A stretch of 6,590 nt of DNA, taken from contig JBGSWL010000136.1 of assembly GCA_041752455.1 (NCBI GenBank), positions 1-6,590 on the forward strand, written 5' to 3'. A model generated the notes under the pieces. It did not search any database. It was not told the DNA's origin and worked only from the letters and a program-made list of their open reading frames with translations. Source of the stretch: JBGSWL01 sp041752455. GTDB lineage: Bacteria; Pseudomonadota; Alphaproteobacteria; Rhizobiales; Rhizobiaceae. The position numbers and the translations under genes were made by a program. Below, piece after piece: positions 6,201 to 6,590 of the stretch. Positions within the stretch are counted from its first letter, which is position 1; the number at the start of each line of letters is the position of its first letter.

Positions 6201-6590
6201 GCTGGCGCTGACCGCCTGGGGCACGTCGAACATGCGGACCGGCGGCGATGACATCGCGCAGGCGCTGGCGCTGATCGGCGTCAAGCCGGTGTGGGAGCGC
6301 GCATCGGGCCGGGTGACCGGCTACGAGGTGATGACACTTGCGGAACTCGGACGGCCGCGGGTGGATGTGACGCTGCGCATTTCCGGGTTTTTCCGCGATG
6401 CGTTTCCTGACCAGATCGCGCTGTTTGACCGGGCGGTGCGGGCGGTCGGAGCGCTTGACGAAGACGCTGGCGAGAACCCGATCGCTGCGCGGATTGCCGC
6501 CGAGACGAAAGCGCTGGTTGGCAAGGGCATGTCCGAGGTCGAGGCGGCGCGGCGTGCCGGCTACCGCGTGTTCGGTTCCAAACCGGGTGC
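3277..6590 (+). CDS. cobN: cobaltochelatase subunit CobN, partial at 3' edge, with two in-frame repeat insertions
   Basis: CobN is the large, substrate-binding subunit of the ATP-dependent CobNST complex, which inserts Co(II) into hydrogenobyrinic acid a,c-diamide; it is related to the ChlH/BchH subunit of magnesium chelatase. The ATG at 3277 gives MHLLAAQRGTIAEGTEAIDL, matching the family start. I translated the frame by hand and found no stop to 6590 (1104 codons); about the last 230 residues of a roughly 1275-residue protein fall outside. Recognisable blocks, in order, are PGDDKPDPG, FYRALVQSGQT, YPNRDGRLANGVGLDTP (414-430), GYNIDPKETYHSPDLVPPHG (from 536), MGKHGNLEWLPGK (575-587), NDPGEGTQAKRR, FDPLDC, RPDVLPTGRNFY (927-938), GGDDIAQALALIG and RISGFFRDAFPDQIALFD. 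Two stretches are foreign to the family: about residues 183-224 and 757-817, each encoded by palindromic repeats that keep the frame. With all flanking blocks intact the gene looks functional, not broken. The ribosome binding site is poor, so coupling to cobW is likely. Confidence 0.97.
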   Translation, partial: MHLLAAQRGTIAEGTEAIDLAQDPADLLFLSAADTEIAAIAAARARLGSSAQEMRAGNLLQLLHPMSVDTFIERTARHAKLVVVRLLGGESYWPYGCEALQAAAVEHGFSLAILPGDDKPDPGVSRFCTGVSREDAEALWRYLVEGGADNAVGFVATCGAMISGGERPAQAVPLMKAGVLQVSPSPLWGGSARSAGVGVEAPIFGPPPRTVAARRSDPPHKWEGGARIPIIFYRALVQSGQTQAIEALAAALAERGMMPLPVYVSSLKDAVSVTVLERLFAENPPALIINTTGFAVAKPGMPHEQTVLDASGAMILQVVLSGSTREAWASSSQGLSARDLAMNVALPEVDGKVLTRAISFKAAARYDDALQTNIIAPEPDAGRIAHVAALAANWVRLRQTPEGERRVAIVLANYPNRDGRLANGVGLDTPAGTVEVLKAMRAAGYLTGDIPADGDALIAHLKAGPTNAAVDAREVRETLSLHDYKRFFASLPVENQSQLRARWGEPEADPFFAEGQFALPLSRFGNVFVGIQPARGYNIDPKETYHSPDLVPPHGYVAFHAFLRRQADVQAVIHMGKHGNLEWLPGKAMALSETCWPEVALGPLPNIYPFIVNDPGEGTQAKRRTSAVIIDHLTPPLTRAENHGMLADLERLVDEHYEASGGDRRRLTPLKRQILDLIRDTGLDADAGIATGDGDDQALEKLDAYLCDLKEMQIRDGLHVFGVAPEGRLLTDLVVALARVPGGGVESLHRAIARDLFSPLEGEMSAQQTEGGARTLPSPLWRGSERSEGVGVDVLSSEPPPRTFASRMSDPPHKGEGGIAPFDPLDCAMAEPWTGPKPEMLLHVSDDPWRTAGDTIERIELLAAQLVSGEIACPDDWAETRAVLDVVEARLMPSVVACGRAEINGLLTALSGRFVAPGPSGAPTRGRPDVLPTGRNFYSVDCRAVPTETAFALGRKSAELLVTRHVQDHGQYPTSLALTAWGTSNMRTGGDDIAQALALIGVKPVWERASGRVTGYEVMTLAELGRPRVDVTLRISGFFRDAFPDQIALFDRAVRAVGALDEDAGENPIAARIAAETKALVGKGMSEVEAARRAGYRVFGSKPG
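3825..3948 (+). repeat. palindromic repeat, copy 1, in frame inside cobN
   Basis: This is a 124-base inverted-repeat element. The outer arms 3825-3850 and 3923-3948 are complementary at 25 of 26 positions. Inside are three smaller stems: 3848-3853 with 3857-3862 (loop GCA), 3860-3872 with 3891-3903 (13 pairs, rich in G on the left arm and C on the right), and 3902-3907 with 3919-3924. The arms begin ACCCTCCCCCTTGTGGGGAG, which I recognise as a repeat scattered between Rhizobiales genes; the exact family name is not assigned. It is read through as coding sequence in cobN, giving about residues 183-224 (SPSPLWGGSARS ... SDPPHKWEGG). No target-site duplication is visible at the edges. Confidence 0.9.
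5547..5592 (+). repeat. second type of small palindromic repeat, in frame inside cobN
   Basis: This G/C-run element of about 46 bases has two adjacent perfect hairpins: 5547-5553 with 5559-5565 (7 pairs, loop CTTGA) and 5567-5573 with 5577-5583 (7 pairs, loop GCA), followed by a run of six G. Its translation SPLEGEMSAQQTEGG is a peptide type I recognise from Rhizobiales proteins that carry this repeat, so it belongs to a family distinct from the 124-base element. It ends 11 bases before copy 2 of that element; together they form one composite insert. The outer limits are approximate. Confidence 0.75.
5604..5727 (+). repeat. palindromic repeat, copy 2, in frame inside cobN
   Basis: This is the same element as at 3825-3948, with identical length (124 bases), the same orientation and about 82% identity without gaps (22 differences counted by eye). 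The outer arms 5604-5630 and 5701-5727 pair at 25 of 27 positions. The central stem 5641-5651 with 5670-5680 has 11 pairs. A right-hand hairpin (5681-5684 with 5700-5703, then 5686-5690 with 5694-5698) and a short left hairpin (5626-5629 with 5632-5635) repeat the layout of copy 1. It is read in the same frame as copy 1, giving PSPLWRGSERSEGVGV ... SDPPHKGEGG, and the conserved CobN block FDPLDC resumes four codons later. Confidence 0.9.

Noticed and set aside
3277..6590. cobN as a pseudogene broken by repeat insertion
   Set aside because: The frame was followed codon by codon with no stop or shift, and all recognised conserved blocks are present on both sides of each insert.

Overview
The window is a GC-rich piece of an aerobic (late cobalt insertion) cobalamin biosynthesis operon. 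All confident genes lie on the + strand in the order cobQ - cobU (cobP in the aerobic nomenclature) - cobW - cobN. Gene order, protein sequences, base composition and the type of interspersed palindromic repeat all point to an alphaproteobacterium of the order Rhizobiales (Hyphomicrobiales), close to the Rhizobium/Agrobacterium/Sinorhizobium group. The genus cannot be fixed from the sequence alone.

Layout: positions 1-69 may hold the last codons of an unrecognised upstream gene. A short leader leads into cobQ (cobyric acid synthase, best start 142). cobU (adenosylcobinamide kinase / guanylyltransferase) overlaps the cobQ stop by one base. cobW (a metal-binding G3E GTPase with a CxCC motif and a His-rich segment) follows after 6 bases. 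After another 13 bases cobN (large subunit of the CobNST cobaltochelatase) begins at 3277 and stays open to the end of the window without a stop; roughly its last 230 codons lie outside. The tight spacing indicates one transcript. CobN acts with CobS and CobT to insert cobalt into hydrogenobyrinic acid a,c-diamide, and CobW is the likely cobalt chaperone for that step. CobQ then amidates the side chains, and CobU activates the nucleotide loop precursor.

The notable part is inside cobN. The gene carries two copies of a 124-base palindromic repeat (3825-3948 and 5604-5727, about 82% identical without gaps, same orientation). The second copy is preceded by a different hairpin repeat (about 5547-5592), making a composite insert. 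These are of the type found scattered between Rhizobiales genes, but here all three are read through in frame. The two 124-base copies use the same reading frame and add similar Pro/Gly/Ser-rich peptides (about residues 183-224 and 757-817) while every conserved CobN block I recognise on either side is intact. This resembles the in-frame palindromic elements of Rickettsia. The first insert also appears to have replaced a native linker rather than simply adding to it. No CRISPR, tRNA, rRNA, insertion sequence, cobalamin riboswitch or convincing terminator was seen.
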